DNA of 64,000 bases from Actinomadura oligospora ATCC 43269 (GTDB taxonomy: Bacteria > Actinomycetota > Actinomycetes > Streptosporangiales > Streptosporangiaceae): contig NZ_JADG01000019.1 in assembly GCF_000518265.1 (NCBI RefSeq), positions 112,813 to 176,812 on the forward strand. Direction: 5' to 3'. Within the stretch, counting starts at the first letter, position 1; the number at the start of each line of letters is the position of its first letter. The notes below the pieces were generated by a model. It had not been told where the DNA came from and searched no databases. It was given only the letters and a program-made list of their open reading frames with translations. Below, one piece after another: positions 26,749 to 35,667 of this stretch. The translations under genes and the position numbers were made by a program.

Positions 26749-27429
26749 TCAGTCGGCCCCGGCCTCCCGGAAGATGCGCTCGACGCCCTCGGCGTCCATC
26801 ATCGCGGGCGACTGCGCGGCGGCGTCGGCGAACCGGGTGAGCAACCGGGCGAACTCGGTCCTCTCATGCTGGGTCCAGCCGCTCATCAGCTCCTCGAAGT
26901 AGGCGCGGCGGAACCGCTCGGCGACCTGCCGCACCCGCTGCCCGGCGTCGGTCAGCCCGAGGTTGGCGCGCCGGGCGTCCACCGGCGACGGACGGCGCGA
27001 GACGAGCCCCGCGTCGATCGCGTGCCCGACCAGGCGGCTGGCGGTGGACGGGTCGATCTCCAGCCGCTCGGCGACCGCGCCGACCGTGACCTCCGGGCCG
27101 CCCGCGCACTCGGCGAGGGCGGCGACGGCGTGCACGACCATCAGGTTGGACAGCTGGAGCGGCCGTCCGCCCGGCCCCGCCGAGGTCTGCGCCCGGATCT
27201 TCCTCATGAGGTCCGGGCGGGCCCAGACGCGGCGGAGGTGGAACAGCGCCAGCGTGATGTCGGAGAGGGACGACTCGTCCGGCACGGGCGCGGCGGCGGG
27301 GTCCGGCTCGGGGTCGGGCACGGGAACGGCGGCCATGTCGGGCACGGTGGCGTCGTCCGGCGCGGGCGCGGCGGGCTCGCCGGGCTCGGACGTGGCTGAC
27401 TCGGACGTGGCGGGCCTCTCCGTCGTCAT
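26749..27429 (-). CDS. MarR-family regulator with long acidic N-terminus
   Basis: 226 aa. The first ~55 residues are Pro/Asp/Glu-rich and disordered; the winged-helix domain follows (VTVGAVAERLEIDPSTASRL; RRPSPVDARRANLGLTDAG). GGGAGG precedes the ATG. Neighbouring genes give no clear target. Confidence 0.85.
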   Translation of the reverse strand: MTTERPATSESATSEPGEPAAPAPDDATVPDMAAVPVPDPEPDPAAAPVPDESSLSDITLALFHLRRVWARPDLMRKIRAQTSAGPGGRPLQLSNLMVVHAVAALAECAGGPEVTVGAVAERLEIDPSTASRLVGHAIDAGLVSRRPSPVDARRANLGLTDAGQRVRQVAERFRRAYFEELMSGWTQHERTEFARLLTRFADAAAQSPAMMDAEGVERIFREAGAD

Positions 27430-27698
27430 GCTCGGCCTCCCGGCGGGTGGTGGCGCGCGGTCCGTGCTCGGGGCTGCATGGATGCGCTATGCACACGTTA
27501 CCGCGTGTGACCTGCGGCTCCCCGCCACCCCCGGGCGAGCCCGGTCCCCGGGCCGGGACGCCCGCCGAGGGGCGCGGGCGGCCCGGCGGGGCGGACGGCC
27601 CATCCGCGTGAACGGCCGGAGAATGTCCGCCGGGACGCGTAGAGTGGCCTCGGCCGAACCCGGACGACCCGGGATCAGTGACCACCAAAGGGGACGCC

Positions 27699-28175
27699 GT
27701 GCCGGCGGCGGACGATCACGGCGACGGCTCCCAACAGGACGGCAGCATGAACGATGGCTCACCTCTGCCCCCGGTGAACGAGGGCCCGGAAGACGACGGC
27801 GCGCCCCTCCCGAACGGCACGCCCCTCCCGAACGACACGGCCTCCCAGCACGACGCGGCCCTCCCCGGCGACGCGGGCCTTCCGAACGACACGGGCCTTC
27901 CGGACGACGCGGCCTTCCCGGCCGACCTCCTGTCCGAGCGCGACCGCCAGATCCTCGCCTTCGAGCGGCAGTGGTGGAAGTACGCCGGAGCCAAGGAACA
28001 GGCCATCCGCGAGACCTTCGACATGTCGGCGACGCGGTACTACCAGCTGCTCAACATCCTCATCGACCGGCCCGAGGCGCTGCGCCACGACCCGATGCTC
28101 GTCAAGCGCCTGCAGCGGATGCGCACCCAGAGGCAGCGGCAGCGCGCCGCGCGCCGTCTCGGCCTCCGCCCCTGA
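27699..28175 (+). CDS. DUF3263 protein
   Basis: 158 aa from the GTG at 27699 (AAAGGGG upstream); a GTG at 27678 would add 7 residues. The first ~75 residues are low complexity with LPNDT-like repeats. The C-terminus (LSERDRQILAFERQWWKYAG, then SATRYYQLLNILIDRPEAL) is DUF3263, a small helix-turn-helix-like actinobacterial family of unknown function. Confidence 0.85.
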   Translation: MPAADDHGDGSQQDGSMNDGSPLPPVNEGPEDDGAPLPNGTPLPNDTASQHDAALPGDAGLPNDTGLPDDAAFPADLLSERDRQILAFERQWWKYAGAKEQAIRETFDMSATRYYQLLNILIDRPEALRHDPMLVKRLQRMRTQRQRQRAARRLGLRP

Positions 28176-28176
28176 C

Positions 28177-28306
28177 CGGCGCTCAGCCGCTCAGGCGGTT
28201 ACCGGCGCTCAGCCGCTCAGGCGGTTACCGGCGCTCGGCCGCTCAGGCGGCTATTGGCGCTCAGCCGCTCAGGCGGCTATTGGCGCTCGGCCGCTCAGGC
28301 GGTAAC
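28177..28306. repeat. Five tandem 26-bp repeats
   Basis: Five back-to-back units of 26 bp start at 28177, 28203, 28229, 28255 and 28281, each GGCGCTC(A/G)GCCGCTCAGGCGG plus a variable end (TTACC, CTATT or TAACC). Each unit contains the small stem CCGC-TCAG-GCGG. The array begins one base after the DUF3263 stop codon. Confidence 0.9.
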
Positions 28307-28383
28307 CGCGTCGGGGGCGACCCGGCCCCGCTCACCGCGAGCGGCGGCTTTGAGTCGCGCCCGCCGTGGCCGACACTGGTCAT

Positions 28384-29205
28384 GTGAACCCTTCCTCCTC
28401 CCCCATCAGCCCGGAGGGCGAGGACGCCCTCGCCGCCCTGCGCGCCGATCCCGGCGGGGCGGTCCTCGGCTTCGACTTCGACGGCACGCTCGCGCCGATC
28501 GTCGCGGACCCGGCGGCGGCGCGGGCGCATCCCCGCGCCGCCGCGGCCCTCGCCGCGCTGGCTCCGCGGGTGCGGGCGCTGGTCGTGGTGACCGGACGCC
28601 CGGCGAAGGTCGCGGTGGAGTACGGCGGTTTCGAGGGCGTCGACGGGCTGGTCGTCCTCGGGCAGTACGGAGCGGAGCGCTGGGAGTCCGGCGCGCTGAC
28701 CTCGCCCGAGCCGCCGCCCGGCGTCGCCGAGGTGCGCGCCAAGCTGCCGCGCGTGCTGGACGCGGCGGGCGCGCCGCCCGAGACGTTCGTGGAGGACAAG
28801 GGCCGCGCCCTCGCCGTCCACACGCGCCGCTGCGCGGAACCGCAGGTCGCGCTCGATCGTCTCCGGAGCATCATGGACGCGCTGGCCGAGCGGCACGGCC
28901 TGGTCGTCGAGCCCGGACGGTTCGTCCTGGAGCTGCGTCCGCCCGGCATGGACAAGGGCGTCGCGCTGCGCGCGTTCGTCGCCGAGACCGGACGTCCGTC
29001 GATGCTGCTGTTCGCCGGGGACGACCTGGGCGACCTCGCCGCCTTCGACGCCGTGGACGCGTTCCGCGCGGACGGCGTGCCCGGCTTCAAGCTGTGCAGC
29101 GGATCCGCCGAGGTCACCGAGCTGGCCGCCCGCGCCGACCTGGTCGTGGACGGCCCGGAGGGCGTCGTCGACTTCCTCGGCACGCTCCTGCCCGCGCCCT
29201 CCTGA
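28384..29205 (+). CDS. otsB: Trehalose-6-phosphate phosphatase
   Basis: 273 aa HAD phosphatase. The nucleophile motif LGFDFDGTLAPIV has Asp31 and Asp33. The cap domain follows, then GMDKGVALRAF (Lys) and LLFAGDDLGDLAAFDAV. The GTG at 28384 is 7 nt after GACACT, so a leaderless mRNA is likely; a GTG at 28366 is the alternative. The synthase otsA lies 8 kb away on the other strand. Confidence 0.93.
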   Translation: MNPSSSPISPEGEDALAALRADPGGAVLGFDFDGTLAPIVADPAAARAHPRAAAALAALAPRVRALVVVTGRPAKVAVEYGGFEGVDGLVVLGQYGAERWESGALTSPEPPPGVAEVRAKLPRVLDAAGAPPETFVEDKGRALAVHTRRCAEPQVALDRLRSIMDALAERHGLVVEPGRFVLELRPPGMDKGVALRAFVAETGRPSMLLFAGDDLGDLAAFDAVDAFRADGVPGFKLCSGSAEVTELAARADLVVDGPEGVVDFLGTLLPAPS

Positions 29206-29423
29206 CCGTCCCCGAACGGCTCTGACAGGCGCGAGGGCTCTGACCGACCCTGGCCGGTGCGGCGCGGGTCGTCCGCGACGTGCGCTTTCGGCAGGATCGG
29301 ACGGCCTGTACCGACGATGAGGATGGGCCAGGTGCGAATCAGGCGAACATTTGCGCAAAGATAAGGTAATTTCGCTGCGCCCGGCTGACGCGCGGCCGGA
29401 CGAGACAGGTGGGGAGCGCTGAC

Positions 29424-30548
29424 GTGGACACTGGACCCGGAATCCCGCGACGGCCGGCGGGGCCGCGCGAGACGTCCCGTGACCCCTCGGGCGCACCGAC
29501 CTCCGGCATCCCCGTCCAGCCGTCGGCGCAGCCACTCGCCCAGCAGCACGGCGCATATCCGGACGAGCAGTACGGATCCGGCGGGTATCCGACCGTCCAG
29601 TCGCCGACCGGTTCGGGCGGGCATCCCCACACGCGGGACGTCCCGGCGCAGCAGGGATACGCCCAACAGCAGCAGCCCGTCCAGCAGATCCAGCCTGAAC
29701 AGCAGTTCCAGCCTGAGCGGTCGCAGGGGGCTCAGCCGCCCGGCGCGTCCTACCCGGCCCGGGGCTCGGACGAGCTGGGGGTGCGCGAGACCAGCGGCGT
29801 CGAGGTGCGGATCGGGTCGTCGCGAAGCGAGCGGAACCGGATCCGGCGCGAGCAGCGCGGACGGCGCGAGCAGCGCGGACGCGCCGGACGGCGCAAGGGC
29901 CTGCTCGCGGGCGCGGCGGTGCTCGTGGTGGCCGCGGCGGCCGTGGGCGCGTTCGTGCTGATCCCCGGCTCGGACGGCGGCAAGGGCGACGGCACGACCG
30001 CGTCCGGCGGCGGGGGCTCGTCCGCGCCCGTGCAGCCCGGCCGGATGCCGAGGACGGGCACCCCGGTGACCGTCAGCACGGCGGACGGCAACAAGTACCA
30101 GCTCGCCGCCGTGGACACGGGGACGGGCGACGGCGCGTCCACGCAGCAGACGACCGCGCCGTCCGGCTACGGGTTCGCGTACGTCGAGTACGTGCTGTCC
30201 AACCCGACCCACGACAAGGTGCTGCTCGACTTCCCCGGCGACGTGTTCGTCAAGCGCACGCGCGTGGAGGGCTCGGGACGCGGACGCTGCATGCCGCAGG
30301 TCGGGGTGCCCGAGGACATGTGCACGCCGCCGACGCACAGCAACGTCGTCCGGGCCCTGCGCGGCGGCCAGCTCATCAAGGGCGACGGCGAGGACAGGTA
30401 CATGCCGCCGGGCTCGGCCTACCTCGTCCGCGCGACGGTGGACGTCCCGGTCGCGAAGGAACTGAAGACGGGCGATCTGCGCCTGTTCATTTGGAAGCGG
30501 CTCTACATGGCGAACGCGAGCGCCAAGGAGGCCCCGCTCCCACGCTGA
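29424..30548 (+). CDS. Gln/Pro-rich single-pass membrane protein
   Basis: 374 aa. The N-terminal ~150 residues are disordered and Gln/Pro-rich, ending in a very basic stretch (RRKG). One membrane helix follows (LLAGAAVLVVAAAAVGAFVL). The extracytoplasmic domain (GFAYVEYVLSNPTHDKVLLD; DLRLFIWKRLYMA) resembles the immunoglobulin-like DUF4352 type, with Cys at CMPQVGVPEDMC. Start chosen by GGGGAG 8 nt upstream. Function unknown. Confidence 0.8.
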   Translation: MDTGPGIPRRPAGPRETSRDPSGAPTSGIPVQPSAQPLAQQHGAYPDEQYGSGGYPTVQSPTGSGGHPHTRDVPAQQGYAQQQQPVQQIQPEQQFQPERSQGAQPPGASYPARGSDELGVRETSGVEVRIGSSRSERNRIRREQRGRREQRGRAGRRKGLLAGAAVLVVAAAAVGAFVLIPGSDGGKGDGTTASGGGGSSAPVQPGRMPRTGTPVTVSTADGNKYQLAAVDTGTGDGASTQQTTAPSGYGFAYVEYVLSNPTHDKVLLDFPGDVFVKRTRVEGSGRGRCMPQVGVPEDMCTPPTHSNVVRALRGGQLIKGDGEDRYMPPGSAYLVRATVDVPVAKELKTGDLRLFIWKRLYMANASAKEAPLPR

Positions 30549-30552
30549 CCCG

Positions 30553-30600
30553 AAACGAGAAGGGCCACCGCGATCTCGATCGCGGTGGCCCTTCTCGTTT
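30553..30600. terminator. Bidirectional terminator
   Basis: Perfect 22-bp stem (30553-30574 with 30579-30600), CTCG loop, with A/T ends on both sides, between convergent genes. Confidence 0.92.
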
Positions 30601-30613
30601 CAGGTGTGGCGGA

Positions 30614-31249
30614 TCAGCTCTCCGCCTCCGGGTCGTCGGCGAGGATGCCGTAGAGGCGGCGGCGGGCGTCGTTCACGACGTCCAGCGCGCGGGACTGCTG
30701 GGACGCGCTGCCCACGGCCATGACCTGGTGCAGAGCCCCCATCAGCTGCCGGACGGCCTCCCGCGAGTGCAGGACGTTCTCGCCGGCGGCCTCGGTGACC
30801 TCGTCCCAGGGCGCGGTGGTCTGCGCGGACACCTCCGCGCCGCCCACGTCGGTGAGGGAGAACAGCCGCTTGCCGCCCTGCTCCTCACTGCTGACCAGGC
30901 CCTCGTCCTCGAGCATCTGGAGCGTCGGGTAGACCGAGCCGGGGCTCGGCCGCCAGACGCCGCCGGTGCGCTCGTCGAGCTGCTGGATCATCTCGTAGCC
31001 GTGCATCGGACGTTCGGCCAGCAGGGCGAGCAGCGCCGCCCGCACGTTGCCGCGCCGGGTCCGGCGCCCGCCGCCCCGGCCGCGTCCACGGTGGCCTCCC
31101 GGACCGAAGCCCGGACCGCCGGGACCGAAGCCGGGCCCGCCCCATCCGAACGGGTCGTCGCGGCGCATCCGCGCCTCGGGACCGCCGTCGGAGCGGGGCC
31201 CGCGCCCGCGCCGGCCGCCGCGCTCGTGGTTCCTCATGGACTCGCGCAT
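30614..31249 (-). CDS. PadR-family transcriptional regulator
   Basis: 211 aa from the ATG at 31249 (AGGAG 9 nt upstream; ATGs at 31255 and 31258 are alternatives). A Gly/Arg-rich disordered N-terminus (GPGGPGFGPGGHRGRGRGGG) precedes a PadR winged helix (VRAALLALLAERPMHGYEMI; PSPGSVYPTLQMLEDEGLV). A C-terminal dimerisation helix follows. Divergent from an FAD monooxygenase, with an inverted repeat between them. Confidence 0.92.
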   Translation of the reverse strand: MRESMRNHERGGRRGRGPRSDGGPEARMRRDDPFGWGGPGFGPGGPGFGPGGHRGRGRGGGRRTRRGNVRAALLALLAERPMHGYEMIQQLDERTGGVWRPSPGSVYPTLQMLEDEGLVSSEEQGGKRLFSLTDVGGAEVSAQTTAPWDEVTEAAGENVLHSREAVRQLMGALHQVMAVGSASQQSRALDVVNDARRRLYGILADDPEAES

Positions 31250-31268
31250 CGTCATCATCTCCTGGGGT

Positions 31269-31306
31269 CGTTCGATCGCGATGCATTAACGATATATCGG
31301 CGAACG
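31269..31306. promoter_or_regulatory. Probable PadR operator
   Basis: The palindrome CGATATATCG (31290-31299) is enclosed in a wider inverted repeat CGTTCG (31269-31274) / CGAACG (31301-31306). It lies just upstream of padR and of the -35 of the divergent monooxygenase. Confidence 0.55.
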
Positions 31307-31328
31307 CTCGGTCGCAAGCGCACCCCCC

Positions 31329-31357
31329 TTGACAGAAACTCATCAGGCGTTGAATAT
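31329..31357 (+). promoter_or_regulatory. Sigma-70-type promoter of the FAD monooxygenase
   Basis: TTGACA (31329-31334), 17-nt spacer, GAATAT (31352-31357). A start near 31364 places the ATG at 31380 at the right distance and excludes earlier in-frame starts. Confidence 0.75.
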
Positions 31358-31379
31358 CGGAGTCAGGGGGTGGTGTCCC

Positions 31380-32633
31380 ATGGGACGCACCAAGAACCGG
31401 GTCGACGGGGACCCGAACGACCTGAACGGCCGGACCACGGTCTGCGTGGTGGGCGGAGGACCCGCCGGGGCCGTCCTCGGTCTCCTGCTCGCCCGCTCCG
31501 GGATCGACGTCGCCGTCCTGGAGAAGCACGGGGACTTCCTGCGCGACTTCCGGGGTGACACGATCCACCCGTCCACGCTGGACGTGCTGGACGAGATCGG
31601 CCTCGGCGACCGCTTCGAACGGCTCGACCACCGCAAGGTCAGCGCGATGGACCTGGTCACGGGCGACGACGAGTTCACGGTCGCCGACCTGCGGACGCTG
31701 CGCGAGCGGCATCCGTACATCGCGATGGTCCCGCAGTGGGACTTCCTCACGATGATCACCGAGGCGGCGGCGGAGCTGCCCGGCTTCCGGCTGCTGATGA
31801 AGGCCGAGGCCACCGGCCTGCTCACCGAGGACGGCCGGGTCACCGGCGTCCGCTACCGGGACGCCGCCGGAACCGAGCACGAGATCGCCGCCGCGCTCAC
31901 CGTCGCCGCCGACGGACGGCACTCCACGCTGCGCCGCGCCGCCGGGCTGCCCGTCCGGAGCCTGGGCGCGCCGATGGACGTGGCGTGGTTCCGGCTGCCG
32001 CGCGAACCGGGCGACCGCGAGAACCCGTTCCTGCGTCCGGGCGCCGGGCGGATGATGGCGATGCTCAACCGCGAGACGTACTGGCAGATCGCCTACCTCG
32101 TCCCGAAGGGCGGCTGGTCACGGGTCCGCGACCGGGGCGTCGAGGCGCTGCGCGCCGACATCGTCGAACTGCTGCCGTTCCTGGCCGACCGGGTCGGCGG
32201 GCTCGAACTGGACGCGATCAGCGTCCTGGACGTCCGGGTGGACCACCTGCGCCGCTGGTATCGGCCCGGCCTGCTCTGCATCGGGGACGCCGCGCACGCC
32301 ATGTCCCCGATCGGCGGGGTCGGCATCAACCTGGCCATCCAGGACGCCGTCGCGACCGCGAACCGCGTCGTCCCGGCGCTGCGCGAGTCCGGGACGGTCG
32401 GCGTCGGCGACCTCGCCGCGGTGCAGCGCCGCCGCATGCTCCCGACGCTGGTCGTCCAGGCCGCGCAGCTGGCGGTGCAGCGGTTCGTCATCGAGCGCGT
32501 GCTCGACGGCCGTCCCCCCGCGCTGGGCGCGGTGAAACGCGCGCGAGCCCTCCGGACCGTCCGGCTGCTGCTGGCGCGCGGCGTGGGGTTCGGCCCGCTC
32601 CCGGAGCACGTCCGAACACCGGCCGCGCTCTGA
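31380..32633 (+). CDS. FAD-dependent aromatic-type monooxygenase
   Basis: 417 aa class A flavoprotein. The N-terminal dinucleotide fold VCVVGGGPAGAVLGLLLARS, the middle DG-type motif TVAADGRHSTLRRAAG and the GD motif CIGDAAHAMSPIGGVGINLA are complete. The start is set by the promoter at 31329. Likely hydroxylates or detoxifies a small aromatic or antibiotic-like molecule. The PadR neighbour suggests substrate-responsive control. Confidence 0.9.
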   Translation: MGRTKNRVDGDPNDLNGRTTVCVVGGGPAGAVLGLLLARSGIDVAVLEKHGDFLRDFRGDTIHPSTLDVLDEIGLGDRFERLDHRKVSAMDLVTGDDEFTVADLRTLRERHPYIAMVPQWDFLTMITEAAAELPGFRLLMKAEATGLLTEDGRVTGVRYRDAAGTEHEIAAALTVAADGRHSTLRRAAGLPVRSLGAPMDVAWFRLPREPGDRENPFLRPGAGRMMAMLNRETYWQIAYLVPKGGWSRVRDRGVEALRADIVELLPFLADRVGGLELDAISVLDVRVDHLRRWYRPGLLCIGDAAHAMSPIGGVGINLAIQDAVATANRVVPALRESGTVGVGDLAAVQRRRMLPTLVVQAAQLAVQRFVIERVLDGRPPALGAVKRARALRTVRLLLARGVGFGPLPEHVRTPAAL

Positions 32634-32660
32634 CCCGAGGGTGGTTTGGCCTGAAACGGC

Positions 32661-32692
32661 GTCGGGCCCCGCGATGGATCGCGAGGCCCGAC
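32661..32692. terminator. Bidirectional terminator
   Basis: A 15-bp stem (32661-32675 with 32678-32692) with one mismatch and a GG loop, between convergent genes. Confidence 0.75.
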
Positions 32693-32706
32693 GAGGTCGT
32701 CCGGGA

Positions 32707-34920
32707 TCAGGGAGCCTGGAGCTTCAGGTTGTCCAGGATCGCCTTCACGATGTCGGCGTTGTCGGTCTGCCGGATCCGGACCCACGCGCCGTACTTCTGG
32801 TCGGCCGAGTGCAGCGCGACCTCGGTGACCTGCGGCGTTCCGGTCTTGCACCCGGTGAACCGCAGGATCGTCCCGGTGAGGTTCTTGTCCGGCGAGGTGT
32901 AGGTCTCCGGCGCGCCCTTCGTGCAGGACGAGTGGGTCGAGACGCCGAGCGGCAGCGGCTGCGACTTCGGCATCGCGGTCGTCAGGCCGACGAACACACC
33001 CGGGGCCGTCCCGACGCCGCGGAACTTCGCGACGTCCGGCGTCGCCCGCAGGACGGGCCGGGCGGTGGCGTCGCCGGCGAAACCGAGGGAGCTCGGCAGC
33101 CAGGTCTGGCCCTCGGCCTTCGGCCACGCCTTGGGCACGGCCGCGCCGATCTTGCCCGAACCGTCCGTGATCCGGACGAAGTCGGCCGGGAGGGACGTCT
33201 TCTTCCCGCCCTTGCCGCCGCCCTTCTTGTCATCCTTGGAGAAGATCGAGCCGAGCGCGAGCCCCGCGACGAGCGCGACGGTCAGCACCGCGGCCGTGAT
33301 CAGCAGCGGGGTCAGGTATCCGCGCCGGCCGCCGCCGCCACCGCCACTGTTGCCTCCGCCTCCGCCGCCACCGGGCCCGGACGGCCCGCCGGGACCGCCG
33401 CCCGAGCCGCCGGAGTCCTTCTTCCGCCGTCCGAAGGACGAACCCTTACCGGACGAAGGGGGCGGACCCGGCGGACCGGGAGGCTGCTGCTGAGGTTGAT
33501 AAGGCGGCGGCGGGTACCCGTGCGGGGGCGGACTCTGCGAAGGCCCGGGACTCTGCCGATAGGGATGTCCGCCAGGCCCGGGACTCTGCCCCGGACCGGG
33601 CCCGTAGGGCTGGCCACCGGCCGGGCCACCCATCTGGCCGCCCATCTGGTCACCCGCCTGGAACACCGCCGTCTTGCCGTCGTTGCCCACCGTCGGAGGC
33701 ACCTGGTCTGCGAACCGTCCGCCGCCCGGCTGGTCGAGGATGGTCTCCTCGCCGCTGGCGCGCGGTCCGACCGGGTAGCCCGCCCCGGCGGCCGAGCCCC
33801 GCGGCCCGGCGGACGGACCCGGAGGCAGCGCCATCTCGGTCGTGCGGGAGTCGTCGGGCCCGCCGTCCGGCGGAAGGGTCTCCGAGCCGGGCGGACGGTC
33901 CCCGTAGGGATACTGGGGAGAATGGTCACGCACGGTCGCCTCCGGTGCCTCGTCCTGGACACCGGGGTATGACGCGTCCTGCGGGGTGCCGGGTTCGCCC
34001 GAATCGACCGTTCGCTGTGGGGACGGCACGTCCATGATCGTGTCCGGCGCGTCCGCCGAGCCCTCGATCACCGTGACCGGAGCGGGGGCGGGCGTCCCGG
34101 CGGCGTCCGCGGGCGCCTCGGCGGTGACCTTCGCGCGCAGCTCGGCCAGCGCCTCGGCGAACGCCTCGGCCGTCGGCCAGCGCTTCTCCCGCTCGACCTC
34201 CAGGGCGCGCAGGATCACCTCGTCCGTCCCCGGCGGCAGGCCCTCGCGCAGCTCACTCGGCGCGACCTGGATCGGCGGCTGGCCCGGCGCCCGCCCCGTC
34301 AGCATGTGGAAGGTCAGCGCGCCGAGCCCGAACACGTCCGCGCGCACGTCCAGGCCGCCGCCGAAACGGGCCTGCTCGGGCGACATGTAGCCGGGCGTCC
34401 CGACCGGGAGGGTGAACGCGCCGGACGCGTGCGCCAGCGCCTTGGCCAGCCCGAGATCGGCGATCAGCACCTTCTCGCCGCCGTCCGGGGTGGACTGGAA
34501 CAGCACGTTCGACGGCTTGAGGTCACGGTGGATCACCCCGAGGGTGTTGATGACCTCCACCCCGTACGCGGTGTCCTCGGCCAGCGCGAGCGCCTCGGCG
34601 ACCGGAAGCGGACGCCGCTTCATCCGGTCGGCGAGCGTCCCCCGGTCGGCGTACGACATGACGAAGTAGGGACGGCCGTCCGGGAGCTCTCCGATGTCGT
34701 GCACGCGGACCAGCCGTTCGGAGTCGGCGCGGCGGAGGATCCGCGCTTCCTCCAGGAACCGGTTGCGCACATCGAGGTCGTCCAGCAGGCTGCCGTTCAG
34801 GACTTTGATCGCGACCATCGAGTCGAGCGCTTCGTCGTGCCCGAGCAACACTGAGGCGAACGCCCCGGACCCGAGAGCGCGGTCGATTCGGTAACGGCCG
34901 ACAGTAGAGGGGAAGGACAC
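32707..34920 (-). CDS. Receptor-type Ser/Thr protein kinase (PknB-like)
   Basis: 737 aa from the GTG at 34920, which lies 6 nt after CATGAT (leaderless) and outside the sigma-factor gene. Hanks kinase: Gly loop ALGSGAFASVLLG, VAIKVL Lys, HRDLKPSNVLF catalytic loop, DLGLAKAL metal motif, GTPGYMSPEQ. A ~260-residue Pro/Gly-rich juxtamembrane region follows, then one helix (PLLITAAVLTVALVAGLALG). The extracellular domain of ~190 aa has two Cys and no PASTA repeats. Divergent from a sigma factor that may be its target. Confidence 0.92.
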   Translation of the reverse strand: MSFPSTVGRYRIDRALGSGAFASVLLGHDEALDSMVAIKVLNGSLLDDLDVRNRFLEEARILRRADSERLVRVHDIGELPDGRPYFVMSYADRGTLADRMKRRPLPVAEALALAEDTAYGVEVINTLGVIHRDLKPSNVLFQSTPDGGEKVLIADLGLAKALAHASGAFTLPVGTPGYMSPEQARFGGGLDVRADVFGLGALTFHMLTGRAPGQPPIQVAPSELREGLPPGTDEVILRALEVEREKRWPTAEAFAEALAELRAKVTAEAPADAAGTPAPAPVTVIEGSADAPDTIMDVPSPQRTVDSGEPGTPQDASYPGVQDEAPEATVRDHSPQYPYGDRPPGSETLPPDGGPDDSRTTEMALPPGPSAGPRGSAAGAGYPVGPRASGEETILDQPGGGRFADQVPPTVGNDGKTAVFQAGDQMGGQMGGPAGGQPYGPGPGQSPGPGGHPYRQSPGPSQSPPPHGYPPPPYQPQQQPPGPPGPPPSSGKGSSFGRRKKDSGGSGGGPGGPSGPGGGGGGGNSGGGGGGRRGYLTPLLITAAVLTVALVAGLALGSIFSKDDKKGGGKGGKKTSLPADFVRITDGSGKIGAAVPKAWPKAEGQTWLPSSLGFAGDATARPVLRATPDVAKFRGVGTAPGVFVGLTTAMPKSQPLPLGVSTHSSCTKGAPETYTSPDKNLTGTILRFTGCKTGTPQVTEVALHSADQKYGAWVRIRQTDNADIVKAILDNLKLQAP

Positions 34921-34926
34921 TCCCGT

Positions 34927-34932
34927 ATCATG
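34927..34932 (-). promoter_or_regulatory. -10 element for leaderless kinase mRNA
   Basis: CATGAT on the minus strand, 6 nt before the GTG at 34920. Confidence 0.45.
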
Positions 34933-34976
34933 CCCAACAAACGGGGTGTGTGTGCGAGCGAGGTCGAGGCACGGCG

Positions 34977-35528
34977 ATGGCATTCGATGAGAGAACAGAG
35001 GACCTGGCGCTGAAGGCCGCCCGCGGAGACGCGAGCGCGCTGGACGAGCTGCTCCGGAAGATCGAGCCGGACGTGCTCCGTCACGCGTCCCGCTTCCTGC
35101 CCAACCGACAGGACGCCGAGGAGGCGTGTCAGGACGCGTTGCTGCAGGTCGCGCGCAACATCCACCGCTTCGAAGGGCGGTCCCGCTTCTCCACCTGGCT
35201 GCATGTCGTGGTGGCGAACTCCTCCCGGTCCACCTACCGGTCGCTCAAGCGCCGCTCGGTCGAGCAGGCGGGCGAGCTGCCCCAGCAGCGCCCCGACCCG
35301 CGTCGTACCAGCGTGATCGCCGGATCCCGGGTGGACATCCTCGACGCGATGGAGGACCTGGAGTCCCGCAAGCCCGACCTGATCCAGGCCCTGGTGCTGC
35401 GCGACGTCTCCCAGCTGGAGTACGCCGAGATCGCCGAGCAGCTGAAGCTGCCGCTCGGCACGGTGAAGTCGCGCATCCACGAGGCCCGCAAGCAGGTCCG
35501 GCAGACGCTCGGAGAGTCCTACACCTGA
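34977..35528 (+). CDS. ECF-type RNA polymerase sigma factor
   Basis: 183 aa. Region 2 (SALDELLRKIEPDVLRHASR; ACQDALLQVARNIHRFEGRS; FSTWLHVVVAN) and region 4 (LRDVSQLEYAEIAEQLKLPL, GTVKSRIHEARKQVR) are clear, with no region 3. ATG at 34977; a GTG at 34950 would add 9 aa. There is no anti-sigma gene next door; instead a membrane Ser/Thr kinase is divergent, suggesting control by phosphorylation. Confidence 0.9.
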   Translation: MAFDERTEDLALKAARGDASALDELLRKIEPDVLRHASRFLPNRQDAEEACQDALLQVARNIHRFEGRSRFSTWLHVVVANSSRSTYRSLKRRSVEQAGELPQQRPDPRRTSVIAGSRVDILDAMEDLESRKPDLIQALVLRDVSQLEYAEIAEQLKLPLGTVKSRIHEARKQVRQTLGESYT

Positions 35529-35667
35529 CCGTCCCGCCCGCGGCGGGCACGCGCGGTTCCGCTGCGAGCGGGCACGCGCGTCCCGCTCGCCGCGGGCGCC
35601 AAAGGTCGGCAATGGCTGGGCCAAACGGGCGCGAATCCGCCCTGGTCAGAGGCGTCGGTGGGTCACC

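Noticed and set aside
28177..28306. Possible CRISPR array
   Set aside because: Units are contiguous 26-bp repeats with no unique spacers and no cas genes in the window.
31329..31379. Longer N-terminus for the FAD monooxygenase
   Set aside because: The extra codons coincide with the TTGACA/GAATAT promoter, so they cannot be transcribed from it.
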